NCBI GenBank assembly: GCA_017161655.1
Contig: JADFCV010000001.1
Span: 260,945 to 324,944 of the forward strand
Reading direction: 5' to 3'
Origin: Candidatus Sumerlaeota bacterium
GTDB taxonomy: Bacteria > Sumerlaeota > Sumerlaeia > Sumerlaeales > Sumerlaeaceae
Length of the DNA stretch: 64,000 nucleotides
Positions 8,376-16,560 of the stretch are shown in pieces (the stretch's first letter is position 1; the number at the start of each line of letters is the position of its first letter). A program made the translations under genes and the position numbers. Below the pieces are notes generated by a model. It did no database searches. It saw only the letters and a list, made by a program, of their open reading frames with translations, and was not told where the DNA came from.

Positions 8376-9185
8376 ATGGCAAAATTGAAGCAAAAATCGC
8401 AATCAAACGGTATTCATGCGACCGGGGAGGAGTTCGGGAGCAGCAATGCCCCCATTCGTTTGCACAAATTCCTTGCGCAATGTGGTTTTGGATCCCGCCG
8501 CGCGTGCGAAGAAATGATTCGCCAAGGGAGGGTGCGAGTCAATGGCAGGGTCATCGTCGAAATGGGCGTGAAAATTGTGCCGGGTCAGGACCTTGTGGAG
8601 GTTGACGGGAGGAGCGTCAGCCCGGCTCGGGAACCGCTAGTTTATTATCTCTTTAACAAACCTGCTGGTTACGTGACGACTCGCCGCGATGAGAAAGGAC
8701 GGCCGACAATTTTCGATCTTCTTGGTGAGATCCCAGAGCGAGTCTTTTCTGTCGGACGTCTTGACAAGGACTCAGAGGGGTTGCTCCTGCTCACGAATGA
8801 TGGCGAATTAGCTCACCGGCTGATGCACCCTTCGTACCGAGTAGAGAAGGAGTATTGGGTGGAAGTTGAAGGATATCTTGATGATAGCGCCATTGCCGAA
8901 TTAGAAAGTGGCGTGGTATTTGAAGGGGAAACTTACCAGCCAGCGCGTGTTCAGCTCATCGCAAGAAGTCCTGAAAGAAGTTTTGCCACCATGACCATCA
9001 GCGAAGGGAAAAAACGCCAGGTGCGGCGCATGTGTTACGCTGTCGGACATCCCGTGAAGCGGCTCGTGCGCATCCGAGAAGGGGGCCTTGTGCTAGGCAA
9101 CTTAACACCCGGGGAGTACCGGTGCCTGACGGCGGACGAAATACGTCACCTGCGTCACGAAGCTGGTCTTGAGCCGCAGAATTGA
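8376..9185 (+). CDS. rluB: RsuA/RluB-family rRNA pseudouridine synthase
   Basis: A 269-residue enzyme with an N-terminal S4 RNA-binding domain (RLHKFLAQCGFGSRRACEEM, residues 28-47, then GRVRVNGRVI) and a catalytic domain whose GRLDKDSEGLLLLTNDG motif places the catalytic aspartate at D130. The C-terminal EGKKRQVRRMCYAVGHPVKR element is also diagnostic. It isomerises a uridine in ribosomal RNA, most likely large-subunit (RluB-like) rather than small-subunit (RsuA) by its general resemblance. The exact target base is not visible. The start ATG lies divergently from the prenyl synthase, only 24 bases away, and the gene converges on deoC with five bases between stops. Confidence 0.9.
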   Translation: MAKLKQKSQSNGIHATGEEFGSSNAPIRLHKFLAQCGFGSRRACEEMIRQGRVRVNGRVIVEMGVKIVPGQDLVEVDGRSVSPAREPLVYYLFNKPAGYVTTRRDEKGRPTIFDLLGEIPERVFSVGRLDKDSEGLLLLTNDGELAHRLMHPSYRVEKEYWVEVEGYLDDSAIAELESGVVFEGETYQPARVQLIARSPERSFATMTISEGKKRQVRRMCYAVGHPVKRLVRIREGGLVLGNLTPGEYRCLTADEIRHLRHEAGLEPQN

Positions 9186-9190
9186 TTCCC

Positions 9191-10087
9191 TCAATACCCT
9201 TGGCCGCGAGCAGCGGCGCCTTTGACGATGCTCACGCTTGCGCTTGCGCCAATCCGACTGGCTCCGCTTTCGATCATCTTCTGTGCGGTCGAGCAATCAC
9301 GGATGCCGCCAGAGGCTTTCACGCCCATATCATCCCCCACAATCCGACGCATGAGAGCCACATCTTCTGGCGTTGCCCCCCCAGGGCCAAATCCTGTCGA
9401 AGTCTTGACGAAATCAGCCCCTGCGGCTTTTGCCAGGACACATCCCGCGATTTTTTGCTCTTCGCTCAGAAGTCCCGTTTCTAAAATCACTTTCACCACA
9501 TGGCCTGCCGCCGCCTTCACAACGGCGCGGATATCGTCGTAAACATAAGCGTAATTTCCCGCCTGGAGCTGTCCAACATTTATGACCATGTCGATTTCAT
9601 CGGCCCCGTGCGACACTGCGTATCTCGTCTCAAACGCCTTCGCATCTGTGCTCATGGCTCCAAGGGGAAAGCCGACAACGGCGCAGACTTTCACCCCAGA
9701 TCCAGCAAGCAAACGCGAACACAGTTCGACGTAAGCGCTGTTCACGCATACGCTCGCAAAATGGTATTGCATGGCCTCAGCGCAGAGCCGCTCGATATCT
9801 TTCTCCGTCGCGTCCGGCTTTAGCAAGGTGTGATCAATGTAACGTGCCAGGTCCTCGCATTGGAAATTTTCCCCTCCTGAGCAGACAATGCGCTCTGCGC
9901 CGCGACGTATCATTTCGCGGCTTGTCTCGATAAGCTCGCGATGAGTTGCCGGATCGCTGGGAACCAACCCTGCCTGTGCAACAGTTGACTCAGACGGCGC
10001 AGATGCTTGCTGGGTCAAAACAATCGTGACACGGCGTACGACTTCCTCGACGATAGCACTCAGCTCTTCAGGGCGCAGACTTTCCAT
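9191..10087 (-). CDS. deoC: Deoxyribose-phosphate aldolase with N-terminal extension
   Basis: DeoC cleaves 2-deoxyribose 5-phosphate to acetaldehyde and glyceraldehyde 3-phosphate. The TIM-barrel core starts near residue 79 with [20 protein letters not shown]. The Schiff-base lysine is K228 in [16 protein letters not shown] and the proton-relay lysine is K257 in VKASGGIR. The end [16 protein letters not shown] also fits. At 298 residues it exceeds the usual 215-260. The extra 78 residues open with an amphipathic helix ([17 protein letters not shown]) and a flexible Ala/Ser/Pro linker, then an acidic-basic helix. This layout resembles the targeting peptides of microcompartment enzymes, though no shell gene is in the window. 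It sits five bases after lysS, in the same operon. Confidence 0.93.
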   Translation of the reverse strand: MESLRPEELSAIVEEVVRRVTIVLTQQASAPSESTVAQAGLVPSDPATHRELIETSREMIRRGAERIVCSGGENFQCEDLARYIDHTLLKPDATEKDIERLCAEAMQYHFASVCVNSAYVELCSRLLAGSGVKVCAVVGFPLGAMSTDAKAFETRYAVSHGADEIDMVINVGQLQAGNYAYVYDDIRAVVKAAAGHVVKVILETGLLSEEQKIAGCVLAKAAGADFVKTSTGFGPGGATPEDVALMRRIVGDDMGVKASGGIRDCSTAQKMIESGASRIGASASVSIVKGAAARGQGY

Positions 10088-10092
10088 AACTC

Positions 10093-11628
10093 TTAAGACT
10101 CCTTCGCTGGAGCTTGCTCTTCCCCGTGTTCATCCTCGTCGCCACGAGGTTGCTCAGGTTTCAGCAGTGGGAACAAAATAACATCTCGAATCGATGGCGA
10201 GTTTGTCAAGACCATCACGAGGCGATCAATTCCTATGCCGAGGCCGCTTGCCGGCGGCATGCCGTACTCCAGTGCACGGATGTAATCCTCGTCCATTTGC
10301 TGCGCTTCTTCGTCGCCGCGCTCCCGAGCTTCCACCTGCTCTTTGAAACGCAGGTATTGCTCTTGCGGATCATTGAGCTCGGAATAGCCGTTTGCGATTT
10401 CCATGCCCCCAATGTAGAGCTCAAAACGCTCGGCCACAAGTGGGTCAGCCGGTTTCGATTTTGCGAGAGGGCTGACAGCTTTTGCAAATTCTGTGATGAA
10501 AATCGGCCCGGTGAGCTGCGGTTCGACAAGCGTTTCAAACATATCAATGATTATCTGGTAGGTGGGGCCATCAAACTCTGGGGTAAAGAAGGGCGCGATT
10601 TTCTTTTTCGTGACTTCCGGAGGATCATCCCACCTTAGATCAAGATGCTCTGCTCCCGGCACGAACTTTCGAATTGCATCCAGATAGGTGACACGCGGAA
10701 ACTCTGGGCCGAGGTCGAATTCTTGATCTTCAAAAACGAACTTTGTCGTCCCGAAGACCCTTTGAGCGACTTCGCGAATAGTTTTCTCGGTCAGATCCAT
10801 CGTATCGCGATAATCCCAGTAGGCCGTGTAGAGTTCCAGCATTGTGAACTCGGGATTGTGACGCGTGGAGATCCCTTCATTCCGGAAATTCCGGTTGATT
10901 TCAAAAATCTTCTCAAAACCACCCACCATGAGGCGCTTGAGGTAGAGCTCCGGGGCGATCCGCAGATACAGGTCTATGCCGAGGGCGTTGTGGTGTGTCT
11001 TGAAGGGACGTGCGTTCGCTCCTCCACATATAGGGTGCATCATTGGGGTCTCGACTTCTAAATAGCCGAGTTCCGTGAGATATTGGCGCATGCTGGCCAC
11101 AATTTTACTGCGTTTGACAAATGTGGCGCGAACGTGATCATTGACAATGAGATCAACATAACGTTGGCGGTAACGAGTTTCTTGATCGCGCAGGCCATGC
11201 CATTTTTCCGGCAGTGGGCGCATAGATTTGGCGAGGATTTCATAATTGTCCGCCAGCACGGTGAGCTCGCCTGTGCGGGTGACGAACACCTCACCCTGGA
11301 CACCCACGATGTCACCCACATCCGTGTACGTTTTCAATATCCGGAAAGCATGTTCAGGGACAGCGTCAATCTTGACGTAACATTGCAGCGGCCCCGTTTC
11401 GTCCTTGATATGAAAAAAGGCCGCTTTCCCCATCATCCGCAAAGCAATGATTCGCCCCGCGACGCGCACTTTTTCTTTCGACGCGATAAGGGCATCGGCA
11501 TTGGCCTTAACGGCTTGGGTGCTGTGCGTTGGGTTCCATCGATGGACAAATGGCTCAATATTCTCGGCCCTCATCCGCTCCGCTTTTTGGTAACGAGTGC
11601 GGATGATCTCGTTCCAGTCAGGTAGCAT
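10093..11628 (-). CDS. lysS: Lysyl-tRNA synthetase, class II
   Basis: A complete 511-residue class II lysyl-tRNA synthetase that charges tRNA-Lys. The N-terminal OB-fold anticodon-binding domain ([19 protein letters not shown], residues about 53-71) is followed by the catalytic core: motif 1 near [21 protein letters not shown], motif 2 at [20 protein letters not shown], and motif 3 at [21 protein letters not shown] close to the end. The short C-terminal tail is acidic. All parts are present, so the enzyme should be active. It follows zapA by eight bases and precedes deoC by five, forming a coiled coil-zapA-lysS-deoC run on the minus strand. Confidence 0.96.
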   Translation of the reverse strand: MLPDWNEIIRTRYQKAERMRAENIEPFVHRWNPTHSTQAVKANADALIASKEKVRVAGRIIALRMMGKAAFFHIKDETGPLQCYVKIDAVPEHAFRILKTYTDVGDIVGVQGEVFVTRTGELTVLADNYEILAKSMRPLPEKWHGLRDQETRYRQRYVDLIVNDHVRATFVKRSKIVASMRQYLTELGYLEVETPMMHPICGGANARPFKTHHNALGIDLYLRIAPELYLKRLMVGGFEKIFEINRNFRNEGISTRHNPEFTMLELYTAYWDYRDTMDLTEKTIREVAQRVFGTTKFVFEDQEFDLGPEFPRVTYLDAIRKFVPGAEHLDLRWDDPPEVTKKKIAPFFTPEFDGPTYQIIIDMFETLVEPQLTGPIFITEFAKAVSPLAKSKPADPLVAERFELYIGGMEIANGYSELNDPQEQYLRFKEQVEARERGDEEAQQMDEDYIRALEYGMPPASGLGIGIDRLVMVLTNSPSIRDVILFPLLKPEQPRGDEDEHGEEQAPAKES

Positions 11629-11636
11629 AAGTTGTC

Positions 11637-11954
11637 CTACAGTGTGCGTAAGGTGTAATCGAGTTTCTCGATAATCTCGTTGACGCGGCGTTTGACCTCT
11701 TCGGTAAGACCCACTTCTGCGTGGATGTCGTCCTTAAGCTTGAACAACTCGACCGCGATCATGAGCGCTGCCTGAATAGCAAGGCGCCCAGTGTCTCGGC
11801 TGGTCCCTGCCTGATCAAGCTGGCGAATCATTTGGTCCACGTAATGACTCGCCTCCTCCAAGCGTTCCCGCTCGTTTGCGGGAGCCCGCACAAGGAAGCG
11901 TTGACCGTAGATATCCAGATCTACGGTGGTCATGTTCGATGAAAGGTCATTCAT
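11637..11954 (-). CDS. zapA: Cell division protein ZapA
   Basis: A 105-residue ZapA-like protein. ZapA tetramers crosslink FtsZ filaments at the division site. The N-terminal domain reads TTVDLDIYGQRFLVRAPANE, matching the family beta-hairpin (often xVxIxGxxYxIR), followed by LEEASHYVDQMIRQLDQAG, the segment with the dimerising helix, and a C-terminal coiled-coil containing RLAIQAALMIAVELFKLKDD. It starts inside the end of an upstream small coiled-coil gene (eight-base overlap), and lysS follows. The pairing of ZapA with a ZapB-like coiled coil supports the call. No 6S RNA, often found beside zapA in proteobacteria, is recognised here. Confidence 0.85.
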   Translation of the reverse strand: MNDLSSNMTTVDLDIYGQRFLVRAPANERERLEEASHYVDQMIRQLDQAGTSRDTGRLAIQAALMIAVELFKLKDDIHAEVGLTEEVKRRVNEIIEKLDYTLRTL

Positions 11955-12255
11955 TTTGCATGCCGGTTTGGAGCTGCGCGATTTCTGATTCCAATACGTC
12001 CAGACGATTGAGCACGGCTTTCAAGCGGTCGCGGGCTGCAGCCTCACGATCATCGCGATTGTTTAGGTCACGCTCCAGCTCGCGGATGCGCTCCTGCAAG
12101 CGAGCGTTTTCCTCGTCAGTTTTCTTCTTTTCTTCCGCAATCCGTAAGAGTTCCGCATTGTGTGCTTGAAGTTGAGCAATGCGCCGTTTTGCCTCTTCCA
12201 CTTTGCCAACGAGAGCAGCAATTTTTTGTTCGAGCTCTTCAATGCGATCCAGCAT
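11947..12255 (-). CDS. Small coiled-coil protein, ZapB-like
   Basis: A 102-residue protein predicted to be almost wholly coiled coil: heptad-rich stretches run from MLDRIEELEQKIAALVGKVE through LRIAEEKKKTDEENARLQ to RLKAVLNRLDVLESEIAQL. It has no cysteine, no signal peptide and no membrane segment. Position, overlapping the start of zapA, and composition suggest a ZapB-type division-site filament protein that binds ZapA. That is an inference from context, since coiled coils carry little family signal. It is the first gene of the zapA-lysS-deoC run and lies divergently from recR. Confidence 0.7.
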   Translation of the reverse strand: MLDRIEELEQKIAALVGKVEEAKRRIAQLQAHNAELLRIAEEKKKTDEENARLQERIRELERDLNNRDDREAAARDRLKAVLNRLDVLESEIAQLQTGMQNE

Positions 12256-12414
12256 AATTCACGGTCTCCAGGGCGTGTTCAGTAGATTTGTTGGAACGGT
12301 GTGTCAACCGCTGGAAGCGTTCAAGAGAAAATCACCGGAATCTAACGAAAACGTTTGCGCAGCATGGCGTGAGGTCAGAATCTCGAAGAGTGACGGAATT
12401 TTGAGGGATTTCAT

Positions 12415-13026
12415 GTGAATTCGATTTTGCCACAAACTTTGGAACGACTCATTGAGGAGCTTTCGCGCCTGCCAACCATCGGCCGCAAAACCGCTCAGCG
12501 GCTCGCTTTTCACATCATTCGCCATTCTCCGCCCATGGCAGAGAACCTTGCGTCAGCAATGACAGAGGCTGGTGCACGCATCCGCCCCTGCCAACAATGT
12601 TTTTTTCTCGCTGAAGACGAGCTTTGCTCCATTTGCAAAGACCAGCGACGGCGGCCTGATATCGTCTGCGTCGTAGAAGATCCTTTTGACGTGGTAGCCT
12701 TTGAAAAGGCTGGCGCATACGACGGGCTTTATCATGTGCTTCAAGGTCGCATTTCTCCTCTCCACGGGGTCATGCCGGAGGATTTAACGATTTCCTCACT
12801 CCTTGAGAGGGTAGCCAAGGCCCAACCGTCCATCGAAGAGGTGATTCTTGCGACTTCTCCCACGGTCGATGGTGATGCAACGGCTCTTTACCTGGCCGAG
12901 CAGCTGCGGGGATTTCGCTGCCGTGTCACCAGGATTGGAGTCGGAGTCGCCATTGGGTCGAGCTTAGAGCTCGCTGATGAACTTACCCTACGCCATGCTC
13001 TCGAACGTCGCCAGGACGTAGAGTAG
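12415..13026 (+). CDS. recR: Recombination mediator protein RecR
   Basis: RecR acts with RecF and RecO to load RecA at gaps in DNA. The 203-residue protein has the N-terminal helix-hairpin-helix (LERLIEELSRLPTIGRKTAQ), a four-cysteine zinc finger (CQQCFFLAEDELCSIC, residues about 58-73), a Toprim domain with VCVVEDPFDVVAFEKAG, HVLQGRISPLHGV and TSPTVDGDATALYL, and the conserved C-terminal LELADELTLRHALERR Walker-like region. Length is standard. The recR start is ATG at 12415. No dnaX or YbaB gene sits directly upstream, unlike the common dnaX-ybaB-recR arrangement. Confidence 0.96.
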   Translation: MNSILPQTLERLIEELSRLPTIGRKTAQRLAFHIIRHSPPMAENLASAMTEAGARIRPCQQCFFLAEDELCSICKDQRRRPDIVCVVEDPFDVVAFEKAGAYDGLYHVLQGRISPLHGVMPEDLTISSLLERVAKAQPSIEEVILATSPTVDGDATALYLAEQLRGFRCRVTRIGVGVAIGSSLELADELTLRHALERRQDVE

Positions 13027-13042
13027 GTAACCCCCCTGTCGA

Positions 13043-13456
13043 TTACTCGTCGACAACCTCAACGCCTTGAGCTTTTAAAAGGTTTTCTACCTTACTTGGG
13101 GTTTGCACACCTAGGATAGTGACGGCTTTTTTCGCCTTCCCCGTAACACACGTATAAATATAATCCAAGTTTATCTTGTTCTCTGCCAGAATGTGCAACG
13201 CTCGATCTAAGGCTCCTGGCTCGTCCTGAAGCAGCACAGCCACAGCGGCGCCGGCTTCAACCTGGAACCCATACTCCTCCAGAGCTTCTTGTGCCTGCTT
13301 AGGCTTGTCGACCACCATTCGAACCCATCCAAACTTACCCGCACTGGATGCAGTAATCCCACGGATGTTGACCTCGGCATCAGCGAGAACTGTGGTGACT
13401 TGGACAAGTTGGCCTGGTGTATTGCGGATTTGGAGAGCTAACTCGGTAACCGACAT
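13043..13456 (-). CDS. Tandem ACT-domain protein
   Basis: A 137-residue protein made of two ACT domains. The first starts at LQIRNTPGQLVQVTTVLADAEVNI (about 8-31), and the second at AVLLQDEPGALDRALHILAENKINLDYIY (about 73-101). ACT domains bind amino acids and regulate metabolic enzymes. Stand-alone tandem-ACT proteins of this size are common and usually of unknown ligand. It has no catalytic domain. It converges on recR with 16 bases between stops, and its upstream side is a gene-free stretch of 339 bases. A role as an amino-acid sensor is inferred from the fold only. Confidence 0.88.
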   Translation of the reverse strand: MSVTELALQIRNTPGQLVQVTTVLADAEVNIRGITASSAGKFGWVRMVVDKPKQAQEALEEYGFQVEAGAAVAVLLQDEPGALDRALHILAENKINLDYIYTCVTGKAKKAVTILGVQTPSKVENLLKAQGVEVVDE

Positions 13457-13795
13457 AGTTTCCGTATGCCTCGATAAAAGTGGTCTACGCGTTATGTACC
13501 CAGATGAAATCAGTGAAATTCATCCACGCAGACCGTCGATCCAGGGAGGACCTCCCCGTCACTCGGCTCATCGACGAAACAGTAACAGGACAGTGCCTAC
13601 AGTTCGTTACGGTTTAGATGATAAACCAAAAATGGTAGGAACTCACAACTCACTTTCATTCAATTACTAAGTCACTTCGGGGACTGAACTAGGCAACACT
13701 ATTTAGCACATCATAAATTTTCGTGACTATTAGTCAAATTTTGGACTAATAGAAAACAAGGAATTTTGATTCTATCGTTTTCGGAGGCAAATCTT
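13457..13795. other. Gene-free intergenic stretch, 339 bases, A/T-rich at its right end
   Basis: No convincing gene is visible on either strand. The ACT-domain gene reads leftward away from it and the small basic protein reads rightward away from it, so it should carry two divergent promoters. The right-hand 100 bases are clearly A/T-rich and contain a perfect palindrome at 13727-13752. I see no tRNA, riboswitch or terminator structure in the rest. Confidence 0.6.
13727..13752. promoter_or_regulatory. Palindromic operator-like site before the small basic protein
   Basis: CTATTAGTC (13727-13735) and GACTAATAG (13744-13752) are perfect inverted repeats separated by eight A/T-rich bases. The left half is itself nested in the near-palindrome GACTATTAGTC. 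The site lies about 45 bases upstream of the ATG at 13796, where a repressor site would sit. No binding protein can be named; self-regulation by the downstream basic protein is one possibility. Confidence 0.45.
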
Positions 13796-14086
13796 ATGAA
13801 GATCACTCTCGAAAAAGGTGAGAACCTTGAGGTTATCATTGTCGAGAAAGACAAGGTTATCGGCAAGCTGGCGCTCCAGCTTACCGGTGTCCCTGTCTTG
13901 GCTGTTGAGAAAGCTGCGCCGGTTGCTACAGAAGAACGAAGCGAGTTCCCAGCGAAAAGGACGCGGAAGCGAAATTTGTCGCCTGAGGCTCGCGCTCGGC
14001 TCGCCGAAGCTCAGCGCCAGCGCTGGGCGCGCATACGGGCACTGAAAGAGCAGCAAGGCGGCGCAGACGAGAGTCCTGGGCAATAG
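13796..14086 (+). CDS. Small basic protein with LSPEARARLAEAQRQRWAR motif
   Basis: A 96-residue protein. The ATG at 13796 is preceded by a clear CGGAGG ribosome site. Residues 1-40 (MKITLEKGENLEVIIVE and following) look like a small beta-rich region; residues 41-60 form a linker; and the C-terminal third is strongly basic, carrying RTRKRNLSPEARARLAEAQR. That last motif occurs in many small bacterial proteins resembling the NUMOD3 or AT-hook type DNA-binding segments, so nucleic-acid binding is a reasonable inference. It is a single gene, with a palindrome upstream and a strong terminator just after it, suggesting a separately controlled transcript. Confidence 0.6.
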   Translation: MKITLEKGENLEVIIVEKDKVIGKLALQLTGVPVLAVEKAAPVATEERSEFPAKRTRKRNLSPEARARLAEAQRQRWARIRALKEQQGGADESPGQ

Positions 14087-14109
14087 CTACTAGCTTTTTT
14101 CGGAACAAG

Positions 14110-14154
14110 GGCAGCTTACGGTGTAAGATAAGATGGCCGTAAGCTGCCTTTTTT
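14110..14154 (+). terminator. Strong intrinsic terminator
   Basis: GGCAGCTTACGG (14110-14121) and CCGTAAGCTGCC (14137-14148) form a perfect 12-base-pair stem, followed at once by TTTTTT. It ends the transcript of the small basic protein and stops it from running into the convergent permease gene. Confidence 0.9.
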
Positions 14155-14168
14155 GTTACGTCATCATG

Positions 14169-15986
14169 TTAGAAAAACATGATTGCTGAAAGGGTGAGAC
14201 CAGCAATAACCAAGAACAGGCTATAGAAGAAAAGTTTAAAAAGTAGAGCATTGATATCAAGTTTTAAGTAGCCACAGATCCAGACATTCTGTGTGGTCGT
14301 GGGATCCTGAAGCATGGTTACGGACTGAATAGCCCCCATCGTCGCAGGCGCTGGCATGAAATTGGCCAAAATCCGTGCCACTCCTACACCTAAGCCCCAC
14401 TCATTCAGTGGACCACGATAGAGGGAAAGGGGAGAGGCCAGGAAGAAGAACAGGATATAAGGGAGCGGTTTTGTAGGTATGAAACCTGCAATGAGGGGAC
14501 TGATCAGAGATTCCACAGTGGGATGCATTGCCGCGGTAACTAACATTCCAATTCCCATCAAAATGATAATCGGTGCCGCAACATCTCCAACTCCCTCCAT
14601 CATGGCTCGGCTTAGTCTTTGCATAGCCCTTTCCCTTGGCGTGGTGAGAAAGCCATAAGCGAGTGCGGCCATAAAAGCCGGGCCATACGCGTCGCCAAAA
14701 CCCAGTACAAGGATAAAAAGTAGGGGAAGAGCTGGTGTAAGGAGATTAAATTCGCGAACGAGCTTCCCGGTAAGTCTGTACTCGATTTGAGCCCAGATGA
14801 CGAAAAGAATGATCATAGCCCACAGCAGTACTTGAATGGCCTTCCCTGTCATAACCATGAGGGGCGACATTCGCTCAACTATTCCCACGCCTGTACTCCC
14901 AATGGTTTTCAGCAGCGTACCAATCGAAGAGGCTCCGGACGACTCTGCAGAGAGCTTTTCGCCTACGAAAAGTGCATATCGCGCAAGGCCGGGTAAACTG
15001 GCAAATAAGCTAATTGCTAGTGCGGCCCCAAACAGAAGGCAAATTGAACGAACGATCGTCGAAAAACGCACTGGAGAACGCTTCATTCGCAAAAACTCCA
15101 CGCTGAGAAACGCAATCAAGACCACAGCCTGGATCCCTGCCCAAATGAGCGAGTAGGTCATGACAACAGTTGTTTCGACACCATATTGCTCGGCTCTGAT
15201 TTTCCAGACGGCGGGGCTTAGCGAAAGACCTATGGGGAAAGCTAAAAGCATCATTCCGCCAACGGTGGCTGGGGGAACCCCAAGGGATAGCAGAACTGGA
15301 AACATGACTGTTCCTACCATAATGATAGCAGGAAGTCCGCCGATAGCCGTGAAGATAAGGACGATGATCCCGCTCATGAAGAGGGCGACAACGAAGGGAT
15401 TCTCTCCTCCGTATTCGGCAGCATATTTTACCAGACGTTCTGCAATTTTTGCATCCTGAATAAAACGCGCAAACATTCCGCCCAGGATGCTATAGATGAT
15501 CGCCTTGTAGAGCATGAAAGCACCGGTCTTACCGCCGCCTTCAAGGATGCCAACAAGGACACCTTTTTCCCCGAACAAAGGAATCCCCGCGATGAGCCCA
15601 ATGCCAAGCGCCATAAGGGGCAGAGCAACCATGGCCGGGAGCTTCCGCGTCGCGATCAACACCGCGATAATGACAAAGAGAACGAGAATGCTGATTCCCT
15701 GGACGTAGCTTTTCCACGACAGTTGGGAGGTAATCCCGGTAGGTGGTTGTTGCGCGTTCTGAGATAAAGGCGTAGACGTGCCGGAGGTAAAGCCAGCTAA
15801 GGTCCCCACGCTCTGGGTCGTGCCCGGGTCCAAACCTTTTCCAGAACCTCCTGACTCGGCAAACGCGAGCCCCGTTATTCCTAACAAGCCAGCCGCTAAA
15901 GTTGCCGCCAAGAGGGCAGAAGTTTTCTGTCGAAAACTTGATAGACGAGTTCTGGTGAGAAGAACTGAGAGTAGGCCGATAATCAC
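14169..15986 (-). CDS. Ion-transporter-type permease (citrate/gluconate-like), multi-TM
   Basis: A 605-residue polytopic protein. The GTG at 15986 is chosen because AGGAG lies ten bases upstream and an earlier ATG would overlap the neighbouring gene almost fully in another frame. The N-terminus has two hydrophobic stretches, the second ending AFA before a Ser/Gly/Thr-rich segment of about 70 residues, then roughly a dozen membrane helices. GGLPAIIMVGTVMFPVLLS and AFPIGLSLSPAVWKI carry the small-residue and proline turns seen in carboxylate and gluconate permeases. I can assign it to the ion-transporter-like superfamily in a broad sense but not to a substrate. It follows the DUF4416 gene by 22 bases. 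Confidence 0.65.
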   Translation of the reverse strand: MIIGLLSVLLTRTRLSSFRQKTSALLAATLAAGLLGITGLAFAESGGSGKGLDPGTTQSVGTLAGFTSGTSTPLSQNAQQPPTGITSQLSWKSYVQGISILVLFVIIAVLIATRKLPAMVALPLMALGIGLIAGIPLFGEKGVLVGILEGGGKTGAFMLYKAIIYSILGGMFARFIQDAKIAERLVKYAAEYGGENPFVVALFMSGIIVLIFTAIGGLPAIIMVGTVMFPVLLSLGVPPATVGGMMLLAFPIGLSLSPAVWKIRAEQYGVETTVVMTYSLIWAGIQAVVLIAFLSVEFLRMKRSPVRFSTIVRSICLLFGAALAISLFASLPGLARYALFVGEKLSAESSGASSIGTLLKTIGSTGVGIVERMSPLMVMTGKAIQVLLWAMIILFVIWAQIEYRLTGKLVREFNLLTPALPLLFILVLGFGDAYGPAFMAALAYGFLTTPRERAMQRLSRAMMEGVGDVAAPIIILMGIGMLVTAAMHPTVESLISPLIAGFIPTKPLPYILFFFLASPLSLYRGPLNEWGLGVGVARILANFMPAPATMGAIQSVTMLQDPTTTQNVWICGYLKLDINALLFKLFFYSLFLVIAGLTLSAIMFF

Positions 15987-16008
15987 GAGAAACTTCGCTC
16001 CTAAAATT

Positions 16009-16560
16009 TCATTCAGAAATTCTCTGCTGACGATAAATCCCCACAAGTTCCGTGCGCAGTTCAAGGAAGAATTTTTTCGCCACATCCAAACGATAATCCG
16101 GATACGTCCAGGGCCAGGAAACAAACCCTTCATGCCGTCTGAAAACGAGTGTGACCTCCTCATAAATTCCATCACCCACATAAATCCGATGGGCATGATC
16201 TTTGGTCGTCGCGAGCACGACCTTCGAGAGGCTAACGTATCCCGGATCGATATTGACTCGCCGTTTTCCCTCGTGAGCGAACAACCATTCCAATCGATTC
16301 GTGTAGCGCTTGATCTCTGCAAGTTGATCAGGCAATATCAATGTTTCCGTAGCTATCCATTGCCGCAAAAGCCCCTCTCCCATTTCTTTCTCATAGTAGT
16401 TCGTGAGATCGAAGGGTAGAACGGGTGACTTGCAAGTTATATGCGAGAAATCATGTTCCAAACGCTGTTTCGCGCGCTCGAAGTCTTGCTCTCCTGTCGC
16501 AATGAGACCAAAAAAAAGTTTTACTGGTGGTGGAACACGTTCGATTCCCACTTTATACAC
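16009..16560 (-). CDS. DUF4416 family protein
   Basis: A 183-residue soluble protein of a family with no known function. Recognisable features are PPPVKLFFGLIATGE at the start, PFDLTNYYEKEMGEGLLRQW (residues about 49-68), the RRVNIDPGYVSLSKVVLATTK segment (100-120), and FVSWPWTYPDYRLDVAKKFF near 145. These match the DUF4416 pattern of conserved tyrosine, asparagine and proline positions. It is common in thermophiles, deltaproteobacteria and several candidate phyla. Its start overlaps the end of the membrane glycosyltransferase-like gene by eight bases, which ties it to that operon. No catalytic residues can be named. Confidence 0.82.
   Translation of the reverse strand: MYKVGIERVPPPVKLFFGLIATGEQDFERAKQRLEHDFSHITCKSPVLPFDLTNYYEKEMGEGLLRQWIATETLILPDQLAEIKRYTNRLEWLFAHEGKRRVNIDPGYVSLSKVVLATTKDHAHRIYVGDGIYEEVTLVFRRHEGFVSWPWTYPDYRLDVAKKFFLELRTELVGIYRQQRISE

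Noticed and set aside
12256-12414. Possible 6S RNA beside zapA.
   Set aside because: zapA is often near 6S RNA in proteobacteria, but here I see no long bubble-hairpin or conserved ends in the 160 bases.
15987-16322. ATG-initiated 112-codon extension of the permease.
   Set aside because: It overlaps the DUF4416 gene in another frame and reads as Arg/Ser-rich nonsense. The GTG at 15986 with AGGAG is a better start.
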